A DNA stretch of 64,000 nt from Lepidodermella squamata (lineage: Eukaryota > Gastrotricha): assembly GCA_047495785.1 (NCBI GenBank), contig JBLDXI010000007.1, forward strand, positions 3,782,001-3,846,000, written 5' to 3'. Shown piece after piece: positions 1-13,270 of this stretch; the first letter of the stretch is position 1; the number at the start of each line of letters is the position of its first letter. Position numbers and translations under genes: made by a program. The notes beneath the pieces are model-generated. The model did not search any database. It saw only the letters and a list, made by a program, of their open reading frames with translations, and was not told the origin of the DNA.

Positions 1-376
1 TTATCGATTATCGATCGATAACCAATCAATCAAAATACAAATGATCGAATCGGCACAGACATTTTATCGATAGAGAGACCTAACCAAGAGAAATTTCGCA
101 TCATTTTTGATCAAATTATGGCAAAATCATTTTGTTTCAAATTACAGTTTGAACAGCCAAATTTCTTATTTCGGAAAAACGAAGAAAAATGAAAAATCAT
201 AGACTCCGTTAAAGCTTTTTTAATGCTAATAAAATACGCAGCTAAATTTACGCCGAAGTACCAGAAATTTCCTAAACGGAATAAGTTATTAAGTTTTCCA
301 AGTCTAAGCAATTAATAAAATCGAAAGTTAATTTCTAGAAATCAGGAAAAAATTTAGAAAAATAGTAAAAATTTAC
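1..376 (-). other. Intron of the PH-domain gene, cut by window edge
   Basis: This AT-rich stretch follows a good splice donor (AG, then GTAAAT on the minus strand, at 377/376) that ends the last visible exon of the PH/coiled-coil gene in phase 2. No acceptor with a convincing continuation is visible before the window ends. A 66-codon open frame at 111-311 has no recognisable composition and is not called. The left end carries TCGAT-rich palindromic sequence, which recurs elsewhere in introns. Confidence 0.6.
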
Positions 377-3300
377 CTGGAAGAATTTTTGCGCAGTTCA
401 TTAGTCAACGCGTCCTGGGTGCGTTCCAACTCAGCCTGAAGTCGATAATTCGCGGCCGACAGCTCATCACACTCGGCCAGCTTCTCGCGAATAACCTCTC
501 GCAATTCGGCGACATTCGCACTCAAACATGCGGCTTCATCCCTCGCCTGGCGACTGTCCGACTCCAACTTCTGCAAATGCCGCGTCGGAATCAGAGCGTC
601 AAACCTGGCCGCCAGGTGTTCAAACCACTGCGGCTCATCGTCCAGCGGCGATTCGGCCGCAAAATGCCGCGCAACGTCGTGAAAATTCACCTGACTGTTC
701 GCCTCCAAACAATCGATAAGTTCGAGCACGAACTTCAACCGAACCTGCGCGTTCCGCGTCGATTTCTGCGCTGAATTCAGCTGATTTTCGAGCTGAATCC
801 TCGCCGAAACGTGCTGGTCAACATCGGCGTGCATAGACGCGATCTGCTCGAGGTACCGCTGCGACTCGCGAACCACCTCCGAGTACGCCTCGGATTGGGC
901 TCGCTGCGAGGCGGCCATCTGCCGAGTCAGGGCCGAATTCGCCTCTTGTAACCTAGCAGCTTCCTCCGCCGCGAGTTCCAGCCGCGTTTTCAACGACCCA
1001 ACCTCACTTTCGAGCAGTTGCAGCGCCGCTCTCTCCGCCTGGGCTAGGCCGTGTTTCTGGGTGGCCTTGGGCGTTTCGACCTGGTGCGAGATGTTAGGAT
1101 GGCTCGGCTGCTTCTGCACGAGGTAGTGGTCCATTGACGCGAAGCTCGGCTGGCCTAGCCGGTCGAGTAGGCTCGGCTCAGACGACGAGAGATGCGCGGA
1201 GTTCGCCAGGAGATTTCCGCCCGGCTCCGCTAGCCCATACACCCCGTTTTGTAAGTCCCGCAAGTGGTGTTTCAACCTCGGTTTCCCCGATTTAGGCCCC
1301 TCTAGGAAGTCGATAACCGTCCGCCTCAGGTGGTCAGGGGCCTGTCTCGGGATTGAAAATTGACTCGCCTGGCTGGGGTTCGACCCGTTCAGGCATCTCT
1401 CCAGCGAATTCAGCCAGTCGTTTGCGACACTTTGCGACAGAGCTGCGAAGACGAGGGGCGGCGATCGCGGCGTTTCGAGGCTCACTGTGTAAAGTTGCCC
1501 GGCTTTGCCTGGGGTGAGGCGGATTTCTTGGCCGAACGACCGTTCGTCGACGATTTGCCGGTCGTCGGCGGACCGGTAGGCGGTGAGGCGGTATTGCGGC
1601 TGGTTGGCGTCGTTCTGGCCGGTCACGCTCAGTTCGAGCCAGCAGCGCGACCACGACGAGGCGGCGAGTGGGTTTTTGAGCAGGGTTTGCGACGACTGCG
1701 ACGCCTGTTTCAGCATCGCCCAGTCCGCTTTTAGCACTGTCACCGTTCGTATCGCACTCGGCCGCGGTTGTTGCTAGAAAAAAAAAATCGCAAAAATGTC
1801 ATTTCAATTTTCCTGAAAATCACGCTAAAAAATGGCAGCAAACTCCAATCGAAATTATGCGAAAGTAGCATTTTTGGTTGATTTTGGTAAATATGGATGA
1901 AGTAGTGTTCACTAAGTGATGATATGACCTGAATTTTAGTACCATTTCGACAATTTTTCGGATTTTTCTTTGATATTCAAAATCTGTTCCCCGCTAGGTG
2001 AATTATAGTTACCGCCTTTTTTCTTTTGTATGACCAAAAATGACAATAATAACTCCAAACAAATTGATGGTGAAATTCGAGGCTGTTTTCGAATTTTCGG
2101 CTGTAAACATAAGTCATTATTCTCAATGTTATCTTTTACCATTTGTCATAGATTTCAACTGAAATTACGATTGATTTCATCGATATTTTGAAGTTATCTG
2201 GGCATTTATTGATTTTACCTCAGATGCAAGCGGGATTTATAAGCTTTTCTAATTACAAAATGTCAGGAGACCTACAAATTAAGCAAATATTCAAATCTCT
2301 GCGGATAAAATGTTACGATTTCTCCCTATTCGACCTAATTGAGACCTAGCTTCAAGAGTTCGAAAGAGGAAAAATTAGAGGATAGAGTGAACAGTTCGGT
2401 CAAATAAAGTCTCTGAAATATCGATATTTATTCCTGTTGCATCCCACCACTACGGGATGGTCCATAATTTGACAAAATCTGGCCCAATTCACTAAAATTT
2501 CGACAAGCTTACCAAAAATTAAATTAAAGAAATTCTAAAAAATTCCAATCCAAGTCATGGGAGCGGAAGTAAAATTGGAAAAAATTCACAAAAATATCGA
2601 TAAAATAAATTCTAGCGTTCTTGAACTTCATTTTGAACTTTTTTCAGGTCGGGATTCAAAAAAATGTAGAATCTACCTGTTGCTGCTGAAATTGTTGTTG
2701 AGGTTGCTGTTGTTGCTGCTGTTGAAATTGTTGATTTTGAGCCGACGGAACAGGACCGCGACTAGGCGCCGGTGCAGCGACCAGCAGCTGCAACCTGCGC
2801 ATCCAATTGTCATTACTCGCCTTTTTGCCCTGACCCTGTTGCTGGATAACGCCCGGCTGGCCACTGCTCGAATCAGCTATCGAGTAGTAATTACTATCAT
2901 GTTGCTGTTGCTGTTGCTGCTGCAACTGCTCAGCCGCCGCGTTATTCAACACCGCAGTCGTGAAGCTATCCGACCGCCGAGGCGACCCTGAGCCGTGTTG
3001 CGGATGGCTCGATTGATGCACCAGTCTAGGCTGGTGCTGTTGCTGTGGCTGCTGGATCCCGCTCGACGGGTGCAGGGGCAGGCAGTTCGACGACCCGCCT
3101 GAGCTGTTGTTATTCTGCGGTTCTGGTTGACTTTGCTGTTGTTGTTGGCGGTGTTGCTGAAACGAATGAGCGAGTGTTGAGCCGATGCTTTGCCGGCCCG
3201 GCTGTTGAGTGGTCATCGAAGATTGGCCTGCGGTTTGCTGTTGTTGTTGGTGAGGTGGATGTGGTGATCCGCCGCCTCCGCCTGGGTACGGCGAGTCGCG

Positions 3301-5440
3301 TAAAATTATACCGGAAGATGTAGTTGCATGATATTCTTGTTGGCTTGGGCTAAATCGTAAAAGAAAAAACATTTATCAGCAAAATGTTCAAAAAATTTAT
3401 GAAATTATTACAAACAGCATTGTTTTTAAACGGTAAATCAAATAATTGATGAAAATAACGTGAAATTATCACAAATTCTTCACAGAACTTCTTTTCGAGG
3501 AACAAAATTCAAACGCAAACTAAGCAAAAGTGTTATTTTTAAAGATTTCTTCCTATATTATGGCTATATTATGGCACGGAATTAATGTGAATTTTTTCAA
3601 ATAATTCATGAAATTTCCAGAAAATTCATAAGGCATTTTGTCAAATTAATTCTTAAAATTGTGTTTCCACGCTTCTCTTAACAATTCAAGGCTTGATTTC
3701 GTGGACCTGAATGGATAATAAATATTTGCGGCCGAAATATTCAAATGATCGAAAACGAGGAGAAACATAGAACATAGATAGGGACCAAAACGCGTACGGC
3801 GCCCTTCTCCTTGTTTTCATGCCTTTCTCGGCCTTTAATGCGTTAAATTTTGCAATCGATACTATTATTTGCATTTTTCCTACTTGACTATTTACAACAA
3901 GAGTTATAAACCGAGCATCGATTGCCAAAATCAGTCATAAATTGTTGGTAAATAGTAAATAATAGAAAAAAATAAGGCGCTATCATGCAAAAGAGAGAAT
4001 CGCAAAAATATATGAGCATTGGTCATTAACCCCCTAGGCATATCTTCTTATTAGGGCACATGGACCTCAAGAGCTCTTGTTAACCCAATTTTACAGAGCG
4101 CTGCATCGAAGACGCTCTAATGCAACGGCCTAGCGTTTATTTCGGTTGTTTGACCTAGGTTATATTCAGCCTGCTCTAATTTAATAATCCAATTATAAAA
4201 AAACAAGCGAAAAAATGAGCAACAAACATTTCACATTTTTGCGCAAAATTATTGGGAATTATTTCAATTTTTTTCAAGAATTCCATGAAAACATCATAAA
4301 CACAAAATAAAAATAAAGCCGGACAAAATTCGTCGCGGTTTGAAAAATTGAAAAATTCAACCAAATCGCAAACAAAAATAATTGATATTAGCAAAATTGG
4401 GCGGCAATCGAAAATAAAGCGTAGCATGTATAAAATTTACTGGTATGAACTCAATACGCGCCACGGGCTGTTATTAGACCAGCAGTTGTGAGTAAATAAA
4501 AACAAAAATATCAAATTTCTACTATTACAATGAACATGGCTACACATATCTATAAATTAATTTAATTTCCATCAATTTACCCAGCAGCAGATCTCGACTT
4601 GCCACCAGCACTTTGGTCCAGCTGCCCTAGCGTATCGAATTCCGCCTCGCCAAAACTCAGCGGCCTTTGCTGTTGCTGCTGCTGCTGCGTAGGCAACGCG
4701 GCTGGCAGCAATAATCGGACGCGTTTCGACGCGCGTTGCAGCATCGCGGCTGGGCCGTTGTTGAAAAATTCGGCGAGCAGCGCGAACCAGCGCTTCGTCT
4801 CTGTCTGGTTGCCGGCTCGGAAGAAGCACGTCCGGTTTGAAAAACCGAGGCAGAACGCGTCGTCTGTCATGTTTATTGCTAGGCATTGCTTCAAATCGAG
4901 ACTTTCTAATATTGGCACCGTAGGCTGAAATAAAATTAAATCATTAAAAATCGTAAATTCACCAAAAATCATAGAAAATTAGTAAAATAATTATCAATGA
5001 AATTTCACTTTATTAGCGTCTAAAATTTTGTTTTTAAATATTAAAAATTGAGTTAGTCAATTCAAGTACCAAAAAATATTTCAAATTCATAAAATTAGAA
5101 AAGAATTAGAAAATGCGTAATTTTGGGACATTTTGGGAATTTTTAATTTAAATCTACTTACATCAGCACTCAGACCACAAATTAGCTCGCCATCCGTATA
5201 CAGCGTAAAAAATCTCGACCGCCAACGCTAAATCGAAAAAATAATTTTTTTTAATTTTTCAAATTTTCAAATTTTTTTAAAACTGACTTCTCGCTCGCCG
5301 GCACTGACCGTACTCATGTACATCTCGCCCTGTTTCACAACCTGTTTCGCCTTGTTACTGCTGCTGGCGCTGTTCGGCGACGAACTGGCGTACGGGTAGT
5401 CGCCGCCGCCGTGCTCACCCTGCCCACCTGGCTCCGTCAT
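377..5440 (-). CDS. Two-PH-domain, coiled-coil protein, MPRIP/outspread-like (5' part)
   Basis: The exons, in transcript order, are 5288-5440, 5162-5227, 4581-4924, 2677-3349 and 377-1773. All phases agree and give about 877 residues before the gene leaves the window. The first PH domain (about residues 36-165) spans exons 1-3; its core WRSRFFTLYTDGEL matches the first PH domain of MPRIP as I remember it, and it closes on a Trp-containing helix (KRWFALLAEFF). A long low-complexity linker rich in Gln, Ser and Pro follows, with CAG/CAA runs in exons 3 and 4. Exon 5 holds a second, more divergent PH-like domain (start KADWAMLKQ, end helix VANDWLNSLERCL) and then a long heptad-rich coiled coil. 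In the family, MPRIP/outspread links Rho and myosin phosphatase to actin. The start is the ATG at 5440, the first in frame before PH1. The orthology is inference; another PH plus coiled-coil scaffold is possible. Further exons lie left of the window. Confidence 0.6.
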
Positions 5441-5964
5441 GGTCGTCGAATTCGCAGCCCAGGCAACGCGCCTCCGATGGCTGGTGAATTCCGCATCGTT
5501 GAAATCAGCGGCCGAGCCGGCCAGATTGCAGCGATGTCAGGCGCATGCGTGCAAGATCTTTCGGCTGAAAGCTGACACGGCTATTATATGCACCACTCTT
5601 CAACGTTAAACCAAACAATAAAAAAATAGCCTATCAAATGCAAAAGAGAACAAACAGTTAAATCGAAAGAAAAATAGCAAAATATCGCTGCAAAATATAT
5701 AGCTAAAAATTGGTCTTAAATTTGGAAAAAAAATATTTGGCTAGAAGTAAGGAAAACCACAGTCAAATTAAAGGTAGGTATAAATTCTTATTTTTCTAAA
5801 ATAAATTTAATAATGATCTCAATATTTGCTCCGTTAAAATTGAGTCCTAACAGTAAATTCATTCCTCGCGATTTCGGATTTCGAATTTCGACTCGAATCG
5901 GATTTAAAGATAACGATTCATTGCATTTTCGGCTTTTTCGTTTGACGATCGATACTGAAGCCCT

Positions 5965-6180
5965 CCTTAAACCTGGGTATCTCATTTTAACTGAATGCTG
6001 CCCTAAGGTATGTAGGAAAAGTGTCGCTGATGGATTCCAAGACGTAATATCTGGAAAATCGCTGATTTGTAAAATCGATATTTGGAATCGATAACGGCCA
6101 AACAGGGTGAAGGTCAATTCAGCAGCGCAAAATACGGTTAACAAGGAGGTTTACCACCTAGCCATGCTAAAAAATTGATT
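5965..6180 (-). repeat. Dispersed repeat, copy D (reverse orientation)
   Basis: Read on the minus strand, this region aligns by eye with three other tracts in the window. The best shared block is a GCCGTTATCGATTCC-like core followed by an ATCGATTTTA-like stretch, ATCAGCGATTTT and a TATTTTGCGCT-like block upstream. The copies differ at many positions, so this is an old family. No coding capacity or clear terminal repeats were seen, and the family is not recognised. Confidence 0.5.
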
Positions 6181-6559
6181 ATAGAGAGGACGTGAAATTT
6201 GAAAAAATCATATTTGTGAGAAATTTAGGGTTTGCACTCAACACGCCAAAAAATTGGAAAAAAACACCCAAAAGATACCCTACAAATTATAAGAATAACC
6301 ATCAATGTTTATGATAAACACAATTAACGGAGAAAATAGGAAATTGGAACTCTTAAGAAATTGACAAACAATTGAGACATCCAAACACCTTTTTGAGATA
6401 AATTAGCACTTAAATTGGCCTGAAATCAATTCGCTCAAAAATGCGACCTCGCAACACGTTAAAACCGAGCCATGCGCGATTTATATAGCCCAAGATGACT
6501 TATATGCATAAGATGAAATAAAAACTTGGTAGAAAAAATAACAATAAAAAAACTCGAAT

Positions 6560-6760
6560 TACGCCGGAGCATAAATTGGTAGTAGCAGTAATTGCCGCGC
6601 GGCAAGTCATTCGAGCCAATTTGCGACGCTGTTTCTGCCGATTAATGGGCTGCGGAAGCGGCCGCGCCGCGACGCCGGCAATTACGCGGCGATGGCCATT
6701 AGCCGGCCCAGCGCGCGCTTCTTCTGCTGCTGCTCATCAAATTGTTGCGGCTGTTCGTCT
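6560..6760. other. GC-rich island
   Basis: About 200 bp of GC-rich sequence stand out against AT-rich surroundings. They include the palindrome GCCGCGCGGC and several GGCC/GCGC sites. No splice-consistent coding reading was found. It could be a regulatory element or unmethylated island upstream of the PH-domain gene. This is described from composition only. Confidence 0.3.
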
Positions 6761-7159
6761 TCTTCCAAATTTTATTCCTATAAACTATATATATACCAAA
6801 AAGGCAGCACCCAATTGCAAATTGGTCTCATCTCATGTCAAACCGCGGCTCTGATGTGAGATTATAAGGGTAGGGTGGTCCCTGGCCGGTCACGGTTATC
6901 AGCCGTGCACCAAATGAGGATGTGCAGAGGCACCAAAAGCGACGCCTTAAATGTATTGCCAGTGCATTATTAAAATGAATTGAATAATTAGTTCTAATAA
7001 ACTGGCGTCAAGTATTCAATTTTCGATAACATTTATGAATACTTCCAGGCGGCAAATATCTAAAATTATAGAAGCGAGATCAAGCAATAGATAAAGAAAA
7101 GTCTAGAAAATATATGAAGGAAAAATTCTCCAGGAACATTTCGAATCCATTTTTTGTAT

Positions 7160-7355
7160 GATATCTGAACGATAGAGCTCACAGCTAAGCATATTTTGCG
7201 CTATCAGCGGGGAGTTTACGATTTCTACTTCAGCCTTCAGAGCCGTTATCGAATTCTGGTATCGATTTCAGAGACCAGTGATTTCTCCTATAACAGCTGT
7301 CTAAGTATCGCTCTATGTCTATATAAGGGTATCAGGTAGCTAAAAATGGCCTATT
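7160..7355 (+). repeat. Dispersed repeat, copy A
   Basis: Aligns by eye with 8881-9080 over its first 150 bp and with 53917-54045 at its 3' part, where both have a TATCAGGTAGCTAAAAAT-like block (TACCAGGTAGCTGAAAAT in the other copy). The central block is a TATCGA...GGTATCGATTT sequence. It is non-coding, the copies are diverged, and the repeat family is unknown. Confidence 0.55.
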
Positions 7356-8880
7356 TCGGACCATTAGCGATTATATAATAATTAAGAAGGGATAAGGTCG
7401 AAAGATAATTGGAACACGTAAATATTTCGGCCAGATAAAAAAATCAGAGTTTCAATCATAAAATCTCAAACTGGAACAACAGCCAAAAACACTTTCGAAG
7501 AAGTGATGTTAAGAGTCTGCCTAAAAAGGGTCCAGCAACACCAAACCATTAGAAAAATGGCTGAAATCTGAACCCCATGGAAATATAGTTAAATAATTTA
7601 GAATAATCTTGGAAGAATTCATAGACGCTCAAAAATTATATTTTGATGAGAGCTGAAAGCTGATAAGCGATAAATCATTATTTAGATGATAGCGAAAATA
7701 GCAGACATGAAAGTTAAATTTTCAGGAGTTTGACCTTTAAAATGTTCTGATAGGTAAAAAAAATTTTACTCGAATTAAAAAATGAGTCTGGCTGAGATTT
7801 ACTTCAAATTCCGGTTCCGCAAATTTGTGTAGAAAAATATGTTGATAATTTTTGTGGAGAATTTTTTGTCGTAAAAAGGTATGGCAAGCATTTGAACTAA
7901 ATTGCTTCATATAACCTAATATTGCTTTCGTGACTTTCCACAATGAGCGCGTAGTTCATAAACGCAACTCATTGAGAAGACCGCAGCGAATTAAATTTGG
8001 TGATGAAGAGCGAAGAGCGAAGAAAAAGAAGAAGATGAAGTAAAAGGGCGCGCCGCTAATTTGTGCGAACAAGCTTTGACCAGGCCCATAAACACACACA
8101 CCTAAATGTATCTATCTATGCAGCAGGGCGAGATTTGGCTGATGCGCCTTACACGTACACGGTAAGGTAAGACGCCGCTTTGTTGACAATAATAGCTATA
8201 TTTTATCGCCATTGTTGTTGTTGTTGATGCGCCTTTTTGTTTCGCGCCCACCCCGCCCGCACCGCGCCGCCCATTAATTTAGCGACAGCGGTGGCAATCA
8301 TAATTTCATTTTTGTATTATAATAATAATAATTCGGGATTAAAAAACCGCAACGAAACGCCGATCGATGATAAAGCTATTGTGAATTATAGACAGGTATT
8401 GTAAAATGAAATGCTTTTTGCTACAACCAACAGCCAGCAAGCCGCACGTGGGGCTTGACCCACCAGGGACACGGCACATAATGAAATGCTGCGAGCGAGT
8501 GCATGATGTTGGATGGGGCGTAATTATGTGAACTTTTTTGCCGCCCTGTTTTCCGACTGATTCTTTTTTCGGAATATTGCCGGGTACAATCAAGTGCTAA
8601 TCGGCGGGTCGATTTAGTCTGAAGCTATTGATTTGAAATTTAATAAAATCGTGGACTGAACCATTGAAAATAAAATTTTCTCAAATTAATTACTGGCCAT
8701 ACAATTAAAGGAACCAAATTTAGCCGAAATAGGAGCCACATTTTAAATAATTAATCTGCCCAGACATGCATTTTCAAAATTTGTGTGTCAACTCCTCGCC
8801 CTAAACTTAAGGTTTCAGCGCTATACTTCCTTAAAACATGGGTTCAAGAGTTTTACGTAATCACTAAAATCTCGATTTTT

Positions 8881-9080
8881 TTATGATGCCTAGCCGATAG
8901 ATCTCCCTATTTTATGCTTATTTTGGGCTATTGGCGGTAAGCTTACGTCTTATAATTCAGCCTGTAGGGCCAATATCGATTCCAAGTATCGATTTTAAAA
9001 ATCATTGATTTTTCCGATACTAACCATCTTGGAGCCCAACATCCATAGCTTTTCTACTTAGCTTGGGGCTCAAGTAGAAA
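8881..9080 (+). repeat. Dispersed repeat, copy B
   Basis: Matches copy A from TATGAT through GATAGA, GCTAT, GGCGG, TTACG, TTCAGCC and TATCGATT to the ATTGATTTTTCCGATA block. Spacing between matching blocks is nearly unchanged, which supports common ancestry over chance AT-richness. No target duplication or coding sequence is visible. Confidence 0.55.
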
Positions 9081-12000
9081 TCGAAAAATTGAGTGCCATG
9101 ACGCTTAGTGCCGGAACCTTATTTTTAGAGGTTAAAATATTTAGACCCAATTTGAAGCAAATAATTACTAAACAAAATTCTATATTGGCTTTGAAAAGGT
9201 GTTTTTAAGATGTTAATTTTCGTATAAAAATTTAAAATGAAGCTGAAATTAGAAAAAATGACTAGGTATTTTTTGTCGTAAATAGCCTCGACTCTGAATT
9301 AAATTAATTCTTCCGTAGCACGATTTGAAAGAAAACTGTATAAATAGGTAAAAATATAACCTGTCTTGGGTCAATACCGAGCGTAATTATTGCGTTAAAA
9401 ATGAAAGGGCGATTAGGCAGGGTGCGAGAGATTTGCACCGATTATTTCTCATTTCATGAATATACAACATTAAGCATAAAGATCAGTTTCCTTCTACACA
9501 TTCATAGCCTCTAAATAAACACTGTATACGAGTATTATTACATGCGGTGGCTTTTTGACCATGCGACAAAATGACAACGACGAAGCCATGGCGGCGATTC
9601 TTTGACTCAAGATAGTAGCCAAGTGGGCCTACGATGAGCAGCACACGAGGACTCTATTATACGCGAAAATTCAAGCCGCCGCGCCTCGATGACCTGCTAA
9701 TTACTCGTATAACGATCGATGCGTGAAATATACGCCAGTTTTTTTTGCTTTGCCATTGCCAGCCGCCTCGGCATTACAAAATGCGTAAATATTTTACCGC
9801 GCGCGCGCGCATGGTCTAATGCGATTTTTGCAATACAATATATTTACGCTATTTTTATTATTTGCTGTATAAGTATAGACAAGTAAAAAAATCACAGAAG
9901 AAGCGAACGTTGCCGGGATTTCTTCCACAGGTAAAATCGGGATGTTCCTGCTGATTTTTTTCATAACAGAATGCTCAAACAGCAATTGTGTTAACAGGTC
10001 TAAAAATATCAGATTTTATCGCAAATTCAAGAAAATATAAGAAAGTTCGTATTTTATAAAAGCCAATCTAACGACATTTTCATTTCATAAAAAATTGAAT
10101 TCGCTGTCAAATTCATATCAGAGTTTTGAAAATAGCTTTTTTGTTTGATATCTACTATATGGAAAAATTCAGGACAGAGTCTGCCCTTCCAGCGATGAAA
10201 AAATTCAAAAATGTCGGTGATGAGTCATCAAGAATAATCTAAATACTGCTTGAATAAAAATCCGTTTTCGACAATTGAGCAACGAAAAAAGAGCAGAAGA
10301 TAGGGGAGAGAAAGTTAAAAAGAAACCGACAAAAGAGCAAAACTATATGTTCCTTTAGCCATCTTTCATCGTAATTTTTCCGCAATTAAAAAATGAATAA
10401 AACCAACCTGGTCCATCTTAATGAAGTAAAATTTAAAAATTTGAAAAAATTTAAAATTTCGAGAGAAAAAGCCCATTTTCATGAGATAGTATTAAAATTT
10501 AAAGATTTAGCAATAAAACCAGCGGTAGAATTAATTTCCTGAAATTTCAACAAAATCTACAAAGCCCTTTTAGGATTCCTACACATTCCTCGCACTAAAT
10601 CAACATCATCAGTTGAAATAATTTCCTGAAATATCAATTAACAAGCCGTGTATCAAACGATTCCCGCTTACGACCAATAATCAGCTTTAAAAATTTAAAG
10701 AGAAAGCTATTTCTAGAAACAAATAAATTGGGCGATGAAACAGGTCGGGCCAAGAACTAATGGGGCCGAGATTCAAATGTAGACATTTTTCCACTCCTCT
10801 TTAAAAATTGATCTGTTCGAATGAATAAAAAAAACGCGAAATAAGATCATTGAGAATTATAACTAAAAAGGTGAGCTCGCAAGTATTTCCTTAGAAAAAT
10901 TCTGGATTTTTTGTTTAATACTGGTTTTCGCGAAATAATGAAAGCTGATAACTATAAACAATCGCCAGCGATTATGCATGTCAGGCGATTTTTTCGCTTG
11001 TAGTCATAGGCTAAGCATATAATGCCGAGCAGGCAGCCAGCCAGCCAATGGTTGGTATTTTCTCATTCGGCCGCGCGCGCATGCTAATATTCAACACGGC
11101 GGTGATGATGAGTAAGTAAGCGACATCCGGCCGTAGTAATAACAACAATAATGACACTGGTCGCGGCAAAAATTCGACTGCTGATTGACTGACCGACTAC
11201 TGTGCGCGAACGAAAATACGGCCGGCCCGTTTACAACTACTACAACAGGCCGAGTTGTGTTGTTTTGGCAGTGCCATAAATCGACTGGCATAGTGGCAGC
11301 GGCGTTAATCGATTGAGTCTTATCTATGATGTAGTAATTTCGCATTCAAATCACCCTATCGTGCGATCGCGGCAATGACATTTGCCAGTCGTATAATGGC
11401 ATTATCATGCGGCTTCGTGCTGCTGCGGCCGTACCATCACCATTCTACTACGACTACTATCTTCTCACATGCGAATGAGATGATGATGGGCATTGCGGCA
11501 TCCGCGGCGAAAAAAAATTCAACTGGTAAATGGTGTTTGTACAACGCGATAAGGGCCTATGAATTATTGACTGCCGCGGAAGTTATATCGAGCTCATTCG
11601 CATTAATTTTTTATAGCAGATACTGTACATATACGTACTATACTACGATGATTTTATTGGCTGAGACGGTTTGACATATCGTAGTTTGCTAGGGAACACC
11701 CAAAACACTCGACGCAATTGGCCTTTTAACACAACATCGTCGAATGTTTTTCAATTGAATTAAATCAAATTCTAGATAATCATCTCGGTATAGATTATAA
11801 TCCATGCCGATTGATTTTTCGAGGAAATTTTTCGACTGAAATGAATTTTGGGACTGAATTTACAAAATTTCATGGCAGATCTACACGGAATCAATTAAGA
11901 AAAAACTACAAAATATCTCTTGATGCGACCACATTTTGAAAGTTGTGCACCAAAAAAATGTTGACCAAATTTGGGTATTTCTTTTAGTGGAACCAAATTT

Positions 12001-13129
12001 GAGGGAGAGCAGAACCTTATTTTGACCGTTCGGTTCGTCCGATATTGTTCTTTCCGAATTGTTCTGTATTTTTCATGTTTTATTATAAAAAAAAGAACAT
12101 TGTTTAGCGGAACTACATTTCAAAACTTGGCGCCAAGCGCAAACTTATAAAAATTGTACATAATTTTCGAAAAAGAATTTTAGATCACGACTGCTTCGCG
12201 TTCTAAAACAAAGCCTTAACATAAAAATCACGGAGAATTTCAACGTAATAATTTATTTGGATTTTTATGATGATGAAATTTCAGAAAATTCAGAAAAGGC
12301 ATTTTTCGGCGAATCAATCAGTTATTCAAAATTTGGTTCCACAACAAGAAATTTTGAAATTTTCCACAACTACGAGCAAGACCGTAAAAATCCAAATAGA
12401 TTGCCCATAGGTAACGCTGCGAAGAATGGATTTAAAACTGAAGATATTGCGAAATACGTGATTTTTCTCGAGTACGGACGAAGTCTCAAGTTACAGGGTA
12501 TGTATGAACCATAGAAAACCGCCAAAAGGGTTCGCAAAGCTTATTAGAACTGGTAGTAATGAGTGAAATTGTTAAGTCAAACTGAAAAATCGAATGAATT
12601 ATGAAAATTTGACAAAAATCATGAAAAATTCCGGGAGATTCCGGATCCGTTATTTTTGACAGATGCTTCGGAACTAATATTTCGAAGTCGAAAGACGAAA
12701 ATTTAAGAATCTAGCTTGGGAATGGAGCTGAACGAAACTTCCGCTACTACTCGAAATGTCCCATATTTTTGAAAGGCAATAGGAGCGACCCATCAGCTGC
12801 GCCATTGCTGGCAAGGCGTGACGCGGCGAAAAGAAACCTGAATCGAGGCCATCGCGTTAAAAAAGGGCACCACTCTTGCTGCATATGTTTGTTCAACGGG
12901 GCATTATTATATCAACTGGTGGGCCTACTGGCGGCGCGAAGAGCCTCATCTCGCCTGCTATATTGACCGCCCTATAGGATATAGGATATATCAAAGGTAA
13001 GGTAATACCCCACTGCTGGTTGCTCTCTTTACCTACTCTTTTTATTGTTATTATTTATTGGCTGATGCTCGAGCGGCGTTGCAACGGGCCATAACACACA
13101 GAGCACACCGGCGCAATGTAAAGATGGAC

Positions 13130-13270
13130 ACAATATATAGTAGTAGTAGTAGGAACAAAACGCTAGTCTGAAAAATCACATAGCAACAACAACAACAACA
13201 ATAACAAAAGCGCCATTTGCTTAAGTGATTGCTCTCTCACTCACTCACTCGCTCACTCGCCGCACACGTG
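13130..13270. repeat. Cluster of microsatellites
   Basis: Short runs occur close together: TAG repeats at about 13138-13151, CAA repeats at about 13185-13200 and CTCA/CTCG repeats at about 13231-13260. They sit in one of the GC-richer islands of the intergenic stretch. No gene is associated with them. Confidence 0.6.

Noticed and set aside
1334-1734. Open frames in other frames and on the opposite strand over the PH/coiled-coil exon
   Set aside because: They are shadows of the GC-rich exon; the minus-strand frame used has PH and coiled-coil content, good splice sites and consistent phase.
2557-2991. Plus-strand Leu-rich frame
   Set aside because: Antisense of CAG/CAA repeats encoding Gln on the minus strand; the Leu runs are the complement of those repeats.
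11091-11674. Two adjacent frames of 84 and 99 codons in the intergenic island
   Set aside because: No domain, no splice-consistent continuation and low-complexity composition from trinucleotide runs.
12257-12514. Plus-strand 85-codon frame
   Set aside because: Begins at a non-ATG codon, composition follows the AT-rich background, and it ends without any supporting signal.
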